DNA from: Candidatus Geothermarchaeota archaeon
Lineage (GTDB): Archaea > Thermoproteota > Nitrososphaeria > Geothermarchaeales > JDFR-13
Assembly: GCA_015523545.1 (NCBI GenBank)
Contig: WAKB01000014.1
Span: forward strand, 1-48,784
DNA: 48,784 bases
Reading direction: 5' to 3'
The notes below the pieces were generated by a model, which had not been told where the DNA came from, made no database searches, and saw only the letters and a program-made list of their open reading frames with translations. Below, piece after piece: positions 1-8,112 of the stretch (positions within the stretch are counted from its first letter, which is position 1; every line of letters begins with the position of its first letter). The translations under genes were made by a program, and so were the position numbers.

Positions 1-505
1 GGAGCCGCCTGAGAGGCTAATCATATTCCGCGGGGTGGAGCATAAGGCAAGCTACAGCTATGGAGCGAAGGTTCCAGTCAGGGAGATAGTGGAGCGGATA
101 TCCAGGTATGCCCATGTAGCCGTTATCCCACGTTACGGCGAGGAGGAGACGATCCTTGATGGGATAGACAACGTGACTATCATCAGGGAGGCGGTCGAGG
201 CGCCTAGGCTGATAGCCTCCGCGGATATGGTAGTCTCCTCAGGCGGTACGATGGCTAGAGAGGCTGGGATAATGGGGATCCCAACAATATCCTTCTACTT
301 CAGGGACGACGTCCTCATATACCTCATGGGTAGGGGCCTCCCCATCCGCTATGTACCCATGCCCGATAGGATCGAGGCCATCGTATCCCGAGTCATGAGG
401 GAACCCGACACCTATAGAGAGGATACTGAGTATCTCGTCAGGGATTTTGAGAATCATGTCGAGGTGCTTGTCGAGGAGGTGGATGGGATACTCTCTACCC
501 GTTGA
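1..505 (+). CDS. DUF354 glycosyltransferase-like protein, C-terminal part
   Basis: The reading frame is open from the first bases (frame starting at base 2) and the start codon lies outside the window, so this is a partial gene with about 167 residues visible. The sequence resembles the C-terminal half of DUF354 proteins, which have a GT-B fold like UDP-GlcNAc 2-epimerase. The visible nucleotide-sugar-site-like segment is VVSSGGTMAREAGIMGIPT, at roughly 60-80 residues before the middle of the remaining chain. A methionine 34 bases in is probably internal, since the upstream residues also fit the family. The substrate is not predictable. It ends 55 nt before the carboxypeptidase start. Confidence 0.75.
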   Translation, partial: EPPERLIIFRGVEHKASYSYGAKVPVREIVERISRYAHVAVIPRYGEEETILDGIDNVTIIREAVEAPRLIASADMVVSSGGTMAREAGIMGIPTISFYFRDDVLIYLMGRGLPIRYVPMPDRIEAIVSRVMREPDTYREDTEYLVRDFENHVEVLVEEVDGILSTR

Positions 506-517
506 TAGAGAGCCCCA

Positions 518-524
518 TTTATAT
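518..524 (+). promoter_or_regulatory. TATA-like box of the M32 carboxypeptidase gene
   Basis: TTTATAT sits 37-43 nt before the ATG at 561 and about 30-35 nt before the alternative TTG at 555. A transcript starting about 26 nt downstream would have little or no leader, the pattern seen at many genes in this window. The position fit is inferred; no transcript data are available. Confidence 0.45.
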
Positions 525-560
525 GTCTCCAAACCCCCCTATACCCTATAGTGCTTGGCT

Positions 561-2072
561 ATGGAGACCCTAAGACTCTTCCAGGACGAGACGATCAGGG
601 AGATCCTCGAGAGGTACAGGGTCATATGGGCATTGGGACACGCGTCCTCCATCATGGGATGGGACAGCGAGACCTACATGCCTAAGCAGGGGTATAGAGA
701 CAGGGCCATAGCCTCATCGGAGCTCAGCACCCTCTCAAAGAGGCTTATGACCGATCCGGAGATGCTCAGGCTGATCGATAAGGCTGAGGAGAAGCTTGAA
801 GATCTCAACGACTATGAGAAGGGTGTGGTGAGGATCCTGAGGAGGGGGGTAAGGATATATACACAGCTACCCGACGACCTGATAAGGGAGATAGCCAAGA
901 CTAGGCAGGAGGCCCGGGTAAAATGGGCGGACGCCAAGATCAAGGACGACTTCGAGATCTTCAGGCCTATGCTGGAAAAGGTTGTCAACCTCTCTATACA
1001 GGTTGCTGAGCACCTGGGCTATGAGGATAATAGGTATGACGCCCTACTCGACCTCTTCGAGGAGGGCCTCACATACGAGAAGGCTAGGAACAACATAACA
1101 TATGTAGCGGGAGAGCTCAAGAAGATCTTCGATGAGGTCTACAACGGGGATGAGTATCCAAGTCAACACGAGCTGGAGAAGGTCGAGTACGATAGGGAGG
1201 CCATGGAGAAGGTGAATAAGGAGATACTGAGCATGGTGGGCTATCCATGGGACAGGGCGAGGCTAGACGTCTCCCTACACCCCTTCACAATGGCCGCAGG
1301 CCTAGACGATGTCAGAATAACCACGAGGTATGAGGGGAACGACTTCAGGAGGACGATGTACTCTGTGCTACACGAGTTTGGACACGCCCTCTACGACCTA
1401 CAGGTAGACCCCCAGCTGAGATATACGCCCCTGGAGGGAGGGGCTAGCCTAGGCATCCATGAGAGCCAGAGCAGGTTCTGGGAGAACATAGTCGGTAGGA
1501 GTAGGGAGTTCACCGAGGTTGTGAAGCCTATACTGGATGAGTACCTAGGCTTCACCAAGGACTATAGAGTCGAGGACCTCTACAGATACTTCAACATCGT
1601 GAGGCCAGGGCTGATAAGGGTTGACGCGGACGAGCTGACCTACGACTTCCACATAGTGATCAGGATGGAGATAGAGAACATGCTGGTAAATGAGAGGCTC
1701 AAGGTGAGTGAGGCACCAGAGGTCTGGAACGATATGATGGAGAAGTATCTAGGGATAAGGCCGAAGAGATACTCGGAGGGGATACTCCAGGATATCCACT
1801 GGAGCATCGGGATGATGGGCTACTTCCCCACATACTCACTGGGTAACATCCTGGCTTCACAGATACTGGAGGCCTTCAAGAGGGAGAAGGGAGACATAGC
1901 AAATTACATTATAGAGAAAGACTTCAAAACGATTAGGGAGTTCCTAGGGGAGAAGATCCACAGATATGGAGGGACCTACGACCCAGCCACACTCATCAGG
2001 ATGGCCACAGGCGAGGACATCAACCCGAGGTACTATATCCAGCACCTCAGGGAGAAGTTCCTAGGCCAGTAA
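561..2072 (+). CDS. M32 family metallocarboxypeptidase
   Basis: About 503 residues, the usual length for thermostable carboxypeptidase Taq (family M32), a cytoplasmic zinc/cobalt exopeptidase that removes C-terminal residues from peptides. The HEFGH zinc motif lies at residues about 271-275, and the third ligand is the Glu of GIHESQSRFWEN at about residue 301. The C-terminal region contains the family blocks RVDADELTYDFH and GYFPTYSLGNI. I chose ATG 561; an in-frame TTG at 555 adds two residues and cannot be excluded. It is followed after 8 nt by the SDR gene, so the two are probably co-transcribed. Confidence 0.93.
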   Translation: METLRLFQDETIREILERYRVIWALGHASSIMGWDSETYMPKQGYRDRAIASSELSTLSKRLMTDPEMLRLIDKAEEKLEDLNDYEKGVVRILRRGVRIYTQLPDDLIREIAKTRQEARVKWADAKIKDDFEIFRPMLEKVVNLSIQVAEHLGYEDNRYDALLDLFEEGLTYEKARNNITYVAGELKKIFDEVYNGDEYPSQHELEKVEYDREAMEKVNKEILSMVGYPWDRARLDVSLHPFTMAAGLDDVRITTRYEGNDFRRTMYSVLHEFGHALYDLQVDPQLRYTPLEGGASLGIHESQSRFWENIVGRSREFTEVVKPILDEYLGFTKDYRVEDLYRYFNIVRPGLIRVDADELTYDFHIVIRMEIENMLVNERLKVSEAPEVWNDMMEKYLGIRPKRYSEGILQDIHWSIGMMGYFPTYSLGNILASQILEAFKREKGDIANYIIEKDFKTIREFLGEKIHRYGGTYDPATLIRMATGEDINPRYYIQHLREKFLGQ

Positions 2073-2080
2073 CGAATGTC

Positions 2081-3004
2081 ATGACAAGACTCCTAGTCAT
2101 AGGTGGGTACGGCTACGTAGGTAGGAGCCTCGTACTAGAATCCCTGAAGAGGGGCTGGGAAGCCATAGTAGTCTCTAGGAGGGGAAGCGCCCACAAGAGG
2201 CCCTGGCTAAAGAGGCTCTATCAAAGGCTTGGAGTAAGAGAGGTACTAGTAGAGAGCCTCACCGACGGTTTTGGGGAGATCCTATCCAATGCTGGTGGAG
2301 CCGATGTAGTAGTCAATGCAGTAGGTGTGAATAGGGGGACACCTAGGCATATGTACATCTCCAACGCCGTTACACCATACATCCTCTTCCGAGGACTGGG
2401 TAGACACCTCCCCGACAAGCTCTATATCCATATAAGTGCATATGTCCCCGACCCCCTGAGCAGCGTATATGGTGAGAGCAAGGCTCTGGGCGAGAGGCTA
2501 TTTATGAGACTGGCTAGGGAGGGGATGAAGATCCTCATCCCTAGGCCGGGTCTAATAATAGGTAGGCTCCCCACGCATCCAGAGTGGAGGAATCTCTACC
2601 TCCTCTCGAGGAAGGGGATATCGATAGAGACGGGGAATGATACAGGCTTCACACCTGTGTGGGAGATAATAGGATCAGCCGAGACAGCCCTTGAATGTAT
2701 AGGTAGTGGGACTCCCTACAGCCTAGTCCTCTATAGAGGGGATCCAGGGCTAATAACCCGGTACTTCACCAGCTTCGCTGGGCGTGAAGCTCTACATATA
2801 CGCCTAGCCGGATCCCCACCACCATACCTACTCCCGAGACACGGCCTTCTAGGCTTTATAAGGAGCTTTATCCATAGAGGAGAGGCTGAGATAGCTAGGG
2901 AGCTATACATGTGTGGATATAGACCTGAGACGAGACTCAGAGAAGCCTTGATCAGGGCATATAGAGACCTAGAGCTCCTCAACCCATTCCCTACACAGGG
3001 GTAG
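2081..3004 (+). CDS. NAD(P)-dependent epimerase / SDR family protein
   Basis: 307 residues of an extended or atypical short-chain dehydrogenase. The N-terminus carries the Rossmann dinucleotide loop VIGGYGYVGRSL, and the Tyr-x3-Lys pair lies in YGESKALGE, at about residue 127. The closest architecture is the NDUFA9/complex-I-associated or nucleoside-sugar epimerase group; the substrate cannot be read from the sequence. The start ATG follows the carboxypeptidase stop by 8 nt, suggesting one transcript. Its last 36 nt overlap the end of the convergent sfsA-like gene. Confidence 0.8.
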   Translation: MTRLLVIGGYGYVGRSLVLESLKRGWEAIVVSRRGSAHKRPWLKRLYQRLGVREVLVESLTDGFGEILSNAGGADVVVNAVGVNRGTPRHMYISNAVTPYILFRGLGRHLPDKLYIHISAYVPDPLSSVYGESKALGERLFMRLAREGMKILIPRPGLIIGRLPTHPEWRNLYLLSRKGISIETGNDTGFTPVWEIIGSAETALECIGSGTPYSLVLYRGDPGLITRYFTSFAGREALHIRLAGSPPPYLLPRHGLLGFIRSFIHRGEAEIARELYMCGYRPETRLREALIRAYRDLELLNPFPTQG

Positions 3005-3706
3005 GTCGGGGTTCTCGAGGTATACGTAGCCCTGGCTATCCATATAGATTGAGAGGGCCTTGACACCCACACCAGCCCTCAATGCCTTCCCCAGGAGGCG
3101 ATATATCTCTGGGTCGCCAGCCCTATACGGCTTGAAGCACCTAACCCTTGGCAGGGCGGATATGAATATGATATAGGCAGCCTCCCCCCTAGACACGAGT
3201 CTAATCAGCTCCCTGACATGCCTCTGCCCCCGGGTCGTGGGACAGTCGGGATAGGACGCGGCGTCATCTACCCTGAGGACGGCGCTCTTGGTCTCAATGA
3301 GGACATCCCTGTCACCGCACCTGAGGAGGTAGTCGAGCATCGAGTCACCGATCCTGGGGTTCCTAGATACCAGGCTACACCCCGCTAGGTATGGTATCCT
3401 ATCCCTCTCCAGTAGCCTCTCAAAAACCATTGACTGGGTCCTTACGTCTGGTATGCTGTAGAGACTCTCTACATCCTTGGCGGCTATGAGCCTATACCTC
3501 AGCCTCCCACCGTCTATGCCCTTGATTAGGACCTCCCTCCCCGGGACGAGGATGTCGTGCAGCCTACCAGTATTTGTTATATGTACCTCTTCCTCCCGGT
3601 CATTGAGCTCCACCAAGCCTACAAACCTGTTTAGCCTTCTCTTGAACCTAGCCTTTATGAGGCCCTCAATCCTAAGTATCGGGCTAGAACTCGAGGACGA
3701 GGACAT
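2969..3706 (-). CDS. sfsA: SfsA family protein
   Basis: About 245 residues. It has an SfsA-type N-terminal OB-like segment (RFKRRLNRFVGLVE, then VHITNTGRLHDIL) and the nuclease-like part with DYLL, LIETKSAVL, YPDCPTTRGQRHVREL. In E. coli, SfsA was named from maltose regulation and is DNA binding; the fold is related to PD-(D/E)xK nucleases, so a DNA-related role is likely but unproven. I chose ATG 3706; a longer frame to 3742 runs deep into the upstream gene. Even so the start overlaps the upstream PIN-like gene by 23 nt, and this overlap encodes a run of seven serines after the first Met. Confidence 0.85.
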   Translation of the reverse strand: MSSSSSSSPILRIEGLIKARFKRRLNRFVGLVELNDREEEVHITNTGRLHDILVPGREVLIKGIDGGRLRYRLIAAKDVESLYSIPDVRTQSMVFERLLERDRIPYLAGCSLVSRNPRIGDSMLDYLLRCGDRDVLIETKSAVLRVDDAASYPDCPTTRGQRHVRELIRLVSRGEAAYIIFISALPRVRCFKPYRAGDPEIYRLLGKALRAGVGVKALSIYMDSQGYVYLENPDLPLCREWVEEL

Positions 3707-4094
3707 CGTCGAACATCCCGAGCCTCCTATCCATAGTAACAAGTATCAGCCCCTCACCCCTTGCAGCGGCCAGGTAGAGCATATTCCTAGGCTCTATCTC
3801 ATGCTCCGAGGCTAGGTGCATAGCCTCCTCCACGTATTTGTTATGGTCGATGAACCTCGTTATCGTTGAGTCTATCATGCTCCTCAGGACGTTTGAGAGC
3901 CTCATGAAGACCTCGGATACGTCATAGCCCTCATCACTAATCACCCTATAGGCATAGTCTATTGTGTCTGCATGGATTATGTCGAGGCTGGCGAGCTCAG
4001 GCACGTTCTTATTGATAAACTCGAAGGCCTCCATATAGCCGTCCAGCCCGGCTAGGTACCTACCGTATACCGTGAAGTCGACTAGATACTTCAT
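3684..4094 (-). CDS. PIN-domain-like protein
   Basis: 136 residues. The start MKYLVDFTVYGRYL with an early Asp, and the C-terminal block LYLAAARGEGLILVTMDRRLGMFDDV, resemble the first strand and the last acidic site of PIN-fold ribonucleases. The central acidic residues are harder to place, so this may be a diverged or inactive member. No antitoxin gene adjoins it; instead the 3' end overlaps the sfsA start. A GGTGGGTAGAT purine-rich stretch precedes the ATG. A TATA-like CCTATAAC lies near 4131 on the minus strand. Confidence 0.6.
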   Translation of the reverse strand: MKYLVDFTVYGRYLAGLDGYMEAFEFINKNVPELASLDIIHADTIDYAYRVISDEGYDVSEVFMRLSNVLRSMIDSTITRFIDHNKYVEEAMHLASEHEIEPRNMLYLAAARGEGLILVTMDRRLGMFDDVLVLEF

Positions 4095-4154
4095 ATCTAC
4101 CCACCAATCTATTGGATACCCCCAAGTTATAGGGACTCCTCTATACAGGGCCTA

Positions 4155-5126
4155 CTATACTCCGCCCGTAGCCCTAGTTACCAGCTTAACCAATGTATTA
4201 GGGACCCAGCGGGGGAACGGGTTCCTATACTCGCCATCAACATATTTCTGGGTCACCCTATCGAGGAGGGCCATATCATCAGGAGACAGGCTGATCCTCA
4301 TAGCCTCGAGGATCGACTCGACATGCCCCCTCCTCTTCACACCGGGTATAGGTAGAGCACCCTTCTCCACAAGCCACCTAAGAGAGATAGCGGCCTTAGA
4401 CACACCATACTTCTCAGATAGATCTGCCAGAACCCTTTGGAGCTCCACGTCACGGGCCGCCTTCTTGAATACGGGGTCTAACCTTCTCGCCATGTTATCC
4501 ACACTGGTCTTGCCTGCTAGGACACCTTTTCCCAAGGGGCTATAGGCTATCAACAGGACCCCTCTCTCCTCCATGAAGCGCTTGAAGCCGTTCTCAGCCC
4601 TTCTATATACAAGGCTGTACTGTATCTGGTTAGAGACGATCTCATGCCTCGACATACATTCCAACGCCTTCTCCAGGAGGGGTCTGTCGAAGTTGCTGAC
4701 CCCGATATACCTTATCACACCCCTATCAACTAGATCCTCAAGGGTCCTCAGCACTCTACATATGGCTCCGAAGCCTATGCCTGCAGGTGGCCAGTGGACC
4801 TGGTAGAGGTCTATAGCGTCAACACCGAGTCTCGACCTACTCCTCAGAGCTGCCTTCTCCACATCACTTGGAGATGTCCTGTACCCAGCGACCTTGGTGG
4901 CGACTATTACATCGTAGCCCCTGATAGCCTCTCCAACAATCTCCTCTGAGAGACCCATCCCATATACCTCGGCCGTGTCGATAAAGTTTACACCATTCTC
5001 AAACGCATATCTATACGCCCCGACTACGTCTTCCCGTGTATATCCGGATCCCCAGCTCCTAAAGCCGGCTTGCCAAGCACCTACTCCTATAGAGGAGAGT
5101 TCAGGCCCATCCCTCCCAAGCCTCAT
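4155..5126 (-). CDS. aldo/keto reductase
   Basis: About 323 residues of a TIM-barrel aldo/keto reductase. The conserved catalytic set is visible: Asp and Tyr in NFIDTAEVYGMG, Lys in VIVATKVAG, and His in LYQVHWPP. The NADP-binding end includes PIPGVKRRGHV. It resembles archaeal/bacterial AKR11-13-like oxidoreductases; the physiological substrate is unknown. I chose ATG 5126 (MRLGRDGPELSSIGVG), the typical family start; the frame extends to a GTG at 5177. A CTTTATCG box lies about 30 nt before the ATG. It is divergent from the TtuA-fusion gene. Confidence 0.85.
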   Translation of the reverse strand: MRLGRDGPELSSIGVGAWQAGFRSWGSGYTREDVVGAYRYAFENGVNFIDTAEVYGMGLSEEIVGEAIRGYDVIVATKVAGYRTSPSDVEKAALRSRSRLGVDAIDLYQVHWPPAGIGFGAICRVLRTLEDLVDRGVIRYIGVSNFDRPLLEKALECMSRHEIVSNQIQYSLVYRRAENGFKRFMEERGVLLIAYSPLGKGVLAGKTSVDNMARRLDPVFKKAARDVELQRVLADLSEKYGVSKAAISLRWLVEKGALPIPGVKRRGHVESILEAMRISLSPDDMALLDRVTQKYVDGEYRNPFPRWVPNTLVKLVTRATGGV

Positions 5127-5210
5127 GCCGAGAATATTATATCCCTCCAAGTCGATAAAGCAGGGTGGATGTGCCACACCCCTTTATACACGGATACTTC
5201 ACGTGTAGAT

Positions 5211-5236
5211 GGGTGTAAACGCTTTCATTTACACCC
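5211..5236. promoter_or_regulatory. Perfect 9-bp inverted repeat, operator-like
   Basis: GGGTGTAAA (5211-5219) and TTTACACCC (5228-5236) are exact reverse complements separated by 8 nt. The element lies in the 159-nt gap between the divergent aldo/keto reductase and the tRNA thiolase fusion, upstream of the latter's TATA-like box. Dimeric archaeal regulators commonly bind such sites; the regulator is unknown. Confidence 0.55.
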
Positions 5237-5238
5237 TA

Positions 5239-5259
5239 TTGATAACAATGCTTTATCAA
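5239..5259. promoter_or_regulatory. Second inverted repeat covering the TATA box of the TtuA-fusion gene
   Basis: TTGATAA (5239-5245) and TTATCAA (5253-5259) form a perfect 7-bp inverted repeat with a 7-nt spacer. The right arm overlaps CTTTATCA (5251-5258), which sits about 31 nt before the ATG at 5286 and is the best TATA candidate for a leaderless transcript. A protein bound here would compete with TBP. Confidence 0.5.
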
Positions 5260-5285
5260 CCCGAGGGGTACACGGAGATATTGGG

Positions 5286-6449
5286 ATGGAGCCGGCCAGG
5301 ATAGAGGTTGTTGGCAGAGGTATAGAAGGGGAGGTGGAGCCGGGTAGGAGGCTTGGAGACGTTGTTAAGGAACTCGGGCTCCGAACCGTCGAGTACATAC
5401 CCGTGGTAAACGGGAGAGTAGTCACCTGGGAATACATGCTTAGACCTGGGGACAGGGCTAGGCTACTACCCGTTGTCTCCGGGGGAGCAGGATGTGAGAT
5501 ATGTGGTGAGGAGGCCGTCTATAGCTATCTAGGAATAAGCCTCTGCAGGGGGCACTACATAGAGTATTTCGAGGGGAAGGTGCTCGATACGATCAGGGAG
5601 TATAGCCTCATACAGCCTGGTGAACATGTAGCGGTAGCTGTTTCAGGCGGGAAGGACTCACTCTCCCTCCTATACCTACTAAACAAGTATAGAGAGGACC
5701 TGGGAATCGAGGTCACAGCCCTATTGATAGACGAAGGGATAAAGGGCTATAGAGACCTGACGATCGAGGACTTTATGAGAATAAACCGAGACCTCGGAGT
5801 CAGATACAGGGTTATAACCTATGAAGAGGTGTTTGGACACGGCCTAGACGAGATAATAGATATAGCTAGGGAGAAGGGACTACCTAGATACCCCTGCTCA
5901 TACTGCGGCGTCTTCCGTAGATACCTACTAAACATCGGTGCAAGGATAGCCGGGGCGGATGTACTAGCGACTGGCCACAACCTAGACGACATTGTCCAGA
6001 CATATGTATTGAACATCGTGACGAATAGCCTCGAGAGGATACTACACCTACTCCCACGGACCAGTGGGGCTGACCACCCCCTCCTAGTACCCAGGGTAAA
6101 GCCATTCTACAGAGTACTCGAGATGGAGACCACACTATATTCAGTCTTGATGGGTCTATACCCCAGGTTCATAGAATGTGTATATGCCCCGGAGGCGCTG
6201 AGAAACGACGTTAGGAACTATGTCAATGAGCTGGAGGAGAGGAGGCCCGGCACTAAATATAAGATCATCAATAGCCTCGAAGACCTAATCAAAAGGTATG
6301 GACCAGCCGTGGCAAGGATAGGCTCCTGCAGGATATGTGGAGAGCCAACCTCCGGCGACATATGTAGAACATGTAGATACCTAGACTCACTAGGCCTACT
6401 CGAGAACCTCCTTAGATGGAGGAGCCGCATAGGCCTAGTGGAGGGATAA
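5286..6449 (+). CDS. TtuA/Ncs6-type tRNA 2-thiolation enzyme with N-terminal ThiS/TtuB-like domain
   Basis: 387 residues from ATG 5286; the frame opens at 5070 but the upstream residues look non-coding. Residues 1-67 form a beta-grasp ThiS/MoaD/TtuB-like domain (VNGRVVTWEYMLRPGD, ending PVVSGG). Residues from 70 on are a TtuA-like ATP-pyrophosphatase: an N-terminal zinc finger (C70, C73, C87, H90), the PP-loop SGGKDS at 120-125, Cys204 and Cys207 in PCSYCGVFRR and Cys298 in FIECVY as the likely 4Fe-4S ligands, and a C-terminal CxxC...CxxC zinc site. TtuA adds sulfur to U54 of tRNA for heat stability, using a TtuB thiocarboxylate as donor. Here donor-like and acceptor enzyme are one chain. Confidence 0.85.
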   Translation: MEPARIEVVGRGIEGEVEPGRRLGDVVKELGLRTVEYIPVVNGRVVTWEYMLRPGDRARLLPVVSGGAGCEICGEEAVYSYLGISLCRGHYIEYFEGKVLDTIREYSLIQPGEHVAVAVSGGKDSLSLLYLLNKYREDLGIEVTALLIDEGIKGYRDLTIEDFMRINRDLGVRYRVITYEEVFGHGLDEIIDIAREKGLPRYPCSYCGVFRRYLLNIGARIAGADVLATGHNLDDIVQTYVLNIVTNSLERILHLLPRTSGADHPLLVPRVKPFYRVLEMETTLYSVLMGLYPRFIECVYAPEALRNDVRNYVNELEERRPGTKYKIINSLEDLIKRYGPAVARIGSCRICGEPTSGDICRTCRYLDSLGLLENLLRWRSRIGLVEG

Positions 6450-6480
6450 GCCTAAAAAGAATAGACAGACGGAGAAGGAC

Positions 6481-6488
6481 AATTTAAT
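6481..6488 (+). promoter_or_regulatory. TATA-like box of the polyprenol-kinase-like gene
   Basis: AATTTAAT centres about 28 nt before the ATG at 6513, which fits a leaderless transcript. The upstream gene ends at 6449. Confidence 0.4.
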
Positions 6489-6512
6489 TCATGGGTCAAG
6501 AATAGTCCTTAT

Positions 6513-7184
6513 ATGGAGATTCTAAGCATTACGATGGAGGAGATACTGATCTCCATCGCCCTCCTGATATACGTCCTCTTCATAACATCCTACGTGACGA
6601 AGAAGCTATATGAGAAGTATAAGGACCGCGTCGGAGATATGCGGATGAGATACTACAACAGGAAGATCATACATATATTCGCAGGAGGCGTAGTGGCCCT
6701 CCTAGTGCCATACATCTACAGTGGACCACTCCTCCCCTTCCTAATGGGCCTAGCCCTAGCCATACTGGTGCTAATACCCTATCTGAAGAGGCAGATACTC
6801 TACTGGTTCCAGGTAGAGACCAATATGTATGACGTCAACTTCTGCATAATGTGGGGCCTACTATTCCTAGTCTCATACCTGATCTGGGGAGACCTGGTAC
6901 ACGGCATGGTGATAATATCCTTCATGGCCTTCGGAGACGCGGCTACGGGCATAGTTAGGAACTACTTCTTCAAGAGGAGGACTAAGCACTGGCTGGGCAA
7001 CCTAGCCATGTTCCTCGTATCGGCACCAATAGCATATTACTACCTAGGCCTAGAGGGGGTACTATCAGCACTAGCCGCCAGCATAGCGGAGCACTTCGAG
7101 TTCGGCCCGATAGACGACAATGTCCTAGCACCCAGTGCAGGTTTAATAGTCCTGCTCCTACTAAAATACTTCTCCCCAGCCTGA
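6513..7184 (+). CDS. Dolichol/phytol kinase-like or CDP-archaeol-type membrane nucleotidyl enzyme
   Basis: 223 residues with about six or seven membrane segments. It has the family blocks of CTP-dependent lipid kinases (SEC59/DGK1/VTE5 group): YYNRKIIHIFAGG near residue 50, MAFGDAATGIVRN near 145, RRTKHWLGNLAMF, and EHFEFGPIDDN near the end. This family phosphorylates long-chain isoprenoid alcohols or diacylglycerol using CTP, so a role in making the lipid carrier for glycosylation or in archaeal lipid recycling is likely. It is followed after 10 nt by carbamate kinase. The exact substrate is not determinable. Confidence 0.75.
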   Translation: MEILSITMEEILISIALLIYVLFITSYVTKKLYEKYKDRVGDMRMRYYNRKIIHIFAGGVVALLVPYIYSGPLLPFLMGLALAILVLIPYLKRQILYWFQVETNMYDVNFCIMWGLLFLVSYLIWGDLVHGMVIISFMAFGDAATGIVRNYFFKRRTKHWLGNLAMFLVSAPIAYYYLGLEGVLSALAASIAEHFEFGPIDDNVLAPSAGLIVLLLLKYFSPA

Positions 7185-7194
7185 GGCGGTCACC

Positions 7195-8112
7195 ATGACG
7201 CGATACCTAGTGGCGCTAGGTGGCAACGCCCTCCTACAGCCTGAGGAGGAGCCGACCTATGAGAACCAGTATAGGAATGCCTTGAAGGCTATGGAGAAAA
7301 TATACCGAGCGGTCTCAGAGGACGACCACCTAGTCATTACGCATGGGAATGGGACACAGGTAGGCGTTACTCTCCTGAGGTACTACTCAGCCGGGGAGGT
7401 GCCTCCCTACCCATTATATGCGGCGGTGGCTGAGACACAGGCCCTGATAGGCCATATATTAGCATTGGCATTCTACAACGTATCCGAAGGTAGGGAGAGG
7501 ATCTACCCAATAGTGACACACGTGGTGGTCGACCCCAAGGATCCAGCCTTTAAAAACCCATCCAAGCCCATAGGCCCGGCCTACAGCTTCGAGGAGGCTG
7601 TTGAGTATATGGAGCTGGGCTGGACCTTCAAGAAGACCTCAAAGGGCTGGCGAAGAGTAGTGCCTAGCCCAGAGCCCCTCGAGATAGTAGAGATACCCCT
7701 GATTAGAACGGCCTATGAGGAGGGCCACATAGTAGTCGCCTGTGGAGGGGGTGGCATACCCGTTGCTAGGGAGGGTGAGAGGCTCCGGCCAGTCGACGCG
7801 GTCATAGACAAAGATAGGGCGAGCAGCCTCCTAGCCATATCACTGGGCGTAGAGAAGTTCATCATACTGACTGGGGAGGAGTATGTCTACCTCAACTATG
7901 GGGAGCCTGATATGGAGCCGATAACCGAGACAAGCCCCGAGGAGATGAGGGAGTATCTAAAGCTATACAGCTTCGAGGAGGGGAGTATAAAGCCGAAGAT
8001 AGAGGCTGCGCTGGAGTATGTAGAGAAGACTGGTGGGACAGCCATTATAACGAGCCTTGAGAGGGCCGGAGAGGCGATTAGGGAGGCCCATGGGACAGTT
8101 ATAAGGCCCTAG
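7195..8112 (+). CDS. arcC: Carbamate kinase
   Basis: 305 residues of the amino-acid kinase fold. The N-terminal LVALGGNALLQP, LVITHGNGTQVG, VACGGGGIPV and IDKDRASSLLA blocks are carbamate kinase signatures. It interconverts ATP plus carbamate and ADP plus carbamoyl phosphate in the cytoplasm. In Pyrococcus a related enzyme can work in the synthetic direction. The ATG follows GAGGCGGTCACC, a reasonable ribosome site. The stop codon TAG shares bases with the stop of the convergent gene on the other strand (CTAG). No arginine deiminase or ornithine transcarbamylase gene adjoins it. Confidence 0.92.
   Translation: MTRYLVALGGNALLQPEEEPTYENQYRNALKAMEKIYRAVSEDDHLVITHGNGTQVGVTLLRYYSAGEVPPYPLYAAVAETQALIGHILALAFYNVSEGRERIYPIVTHVVVDPKDPAFKNPSKPIGPAYSFEEAVEYMELGWTFKKTSKGWRRVVPSPEPLEIVEIPLIRTAYEEGHIVVACGGGGIPVAREGERLRPVDAVIDKDRASSLLAISLGVEKFIILTGEEYVYLNYGEPDMEPITETSPEEMREYLKLYSFEEGSIKPKIEAALEYVEKTGGTAIITSLERAGEAIREAHGTVIRP

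Noticed and set aside
5163-5181. Weak GGGTG...CACCC repeat near the aldo/keto reductase GTG
   Set aside because: Only 5-bp arms; likely chance beside the stronger repeats.
5070-5285. In-frame N-terminal extension of the TtuA-fusion gene from 5070
   Set aside because: It runs through the promoter palindromes and the divergent gene's start, and the translated residues look non-coding; ATG 5286 starts the beta-grasp domain.
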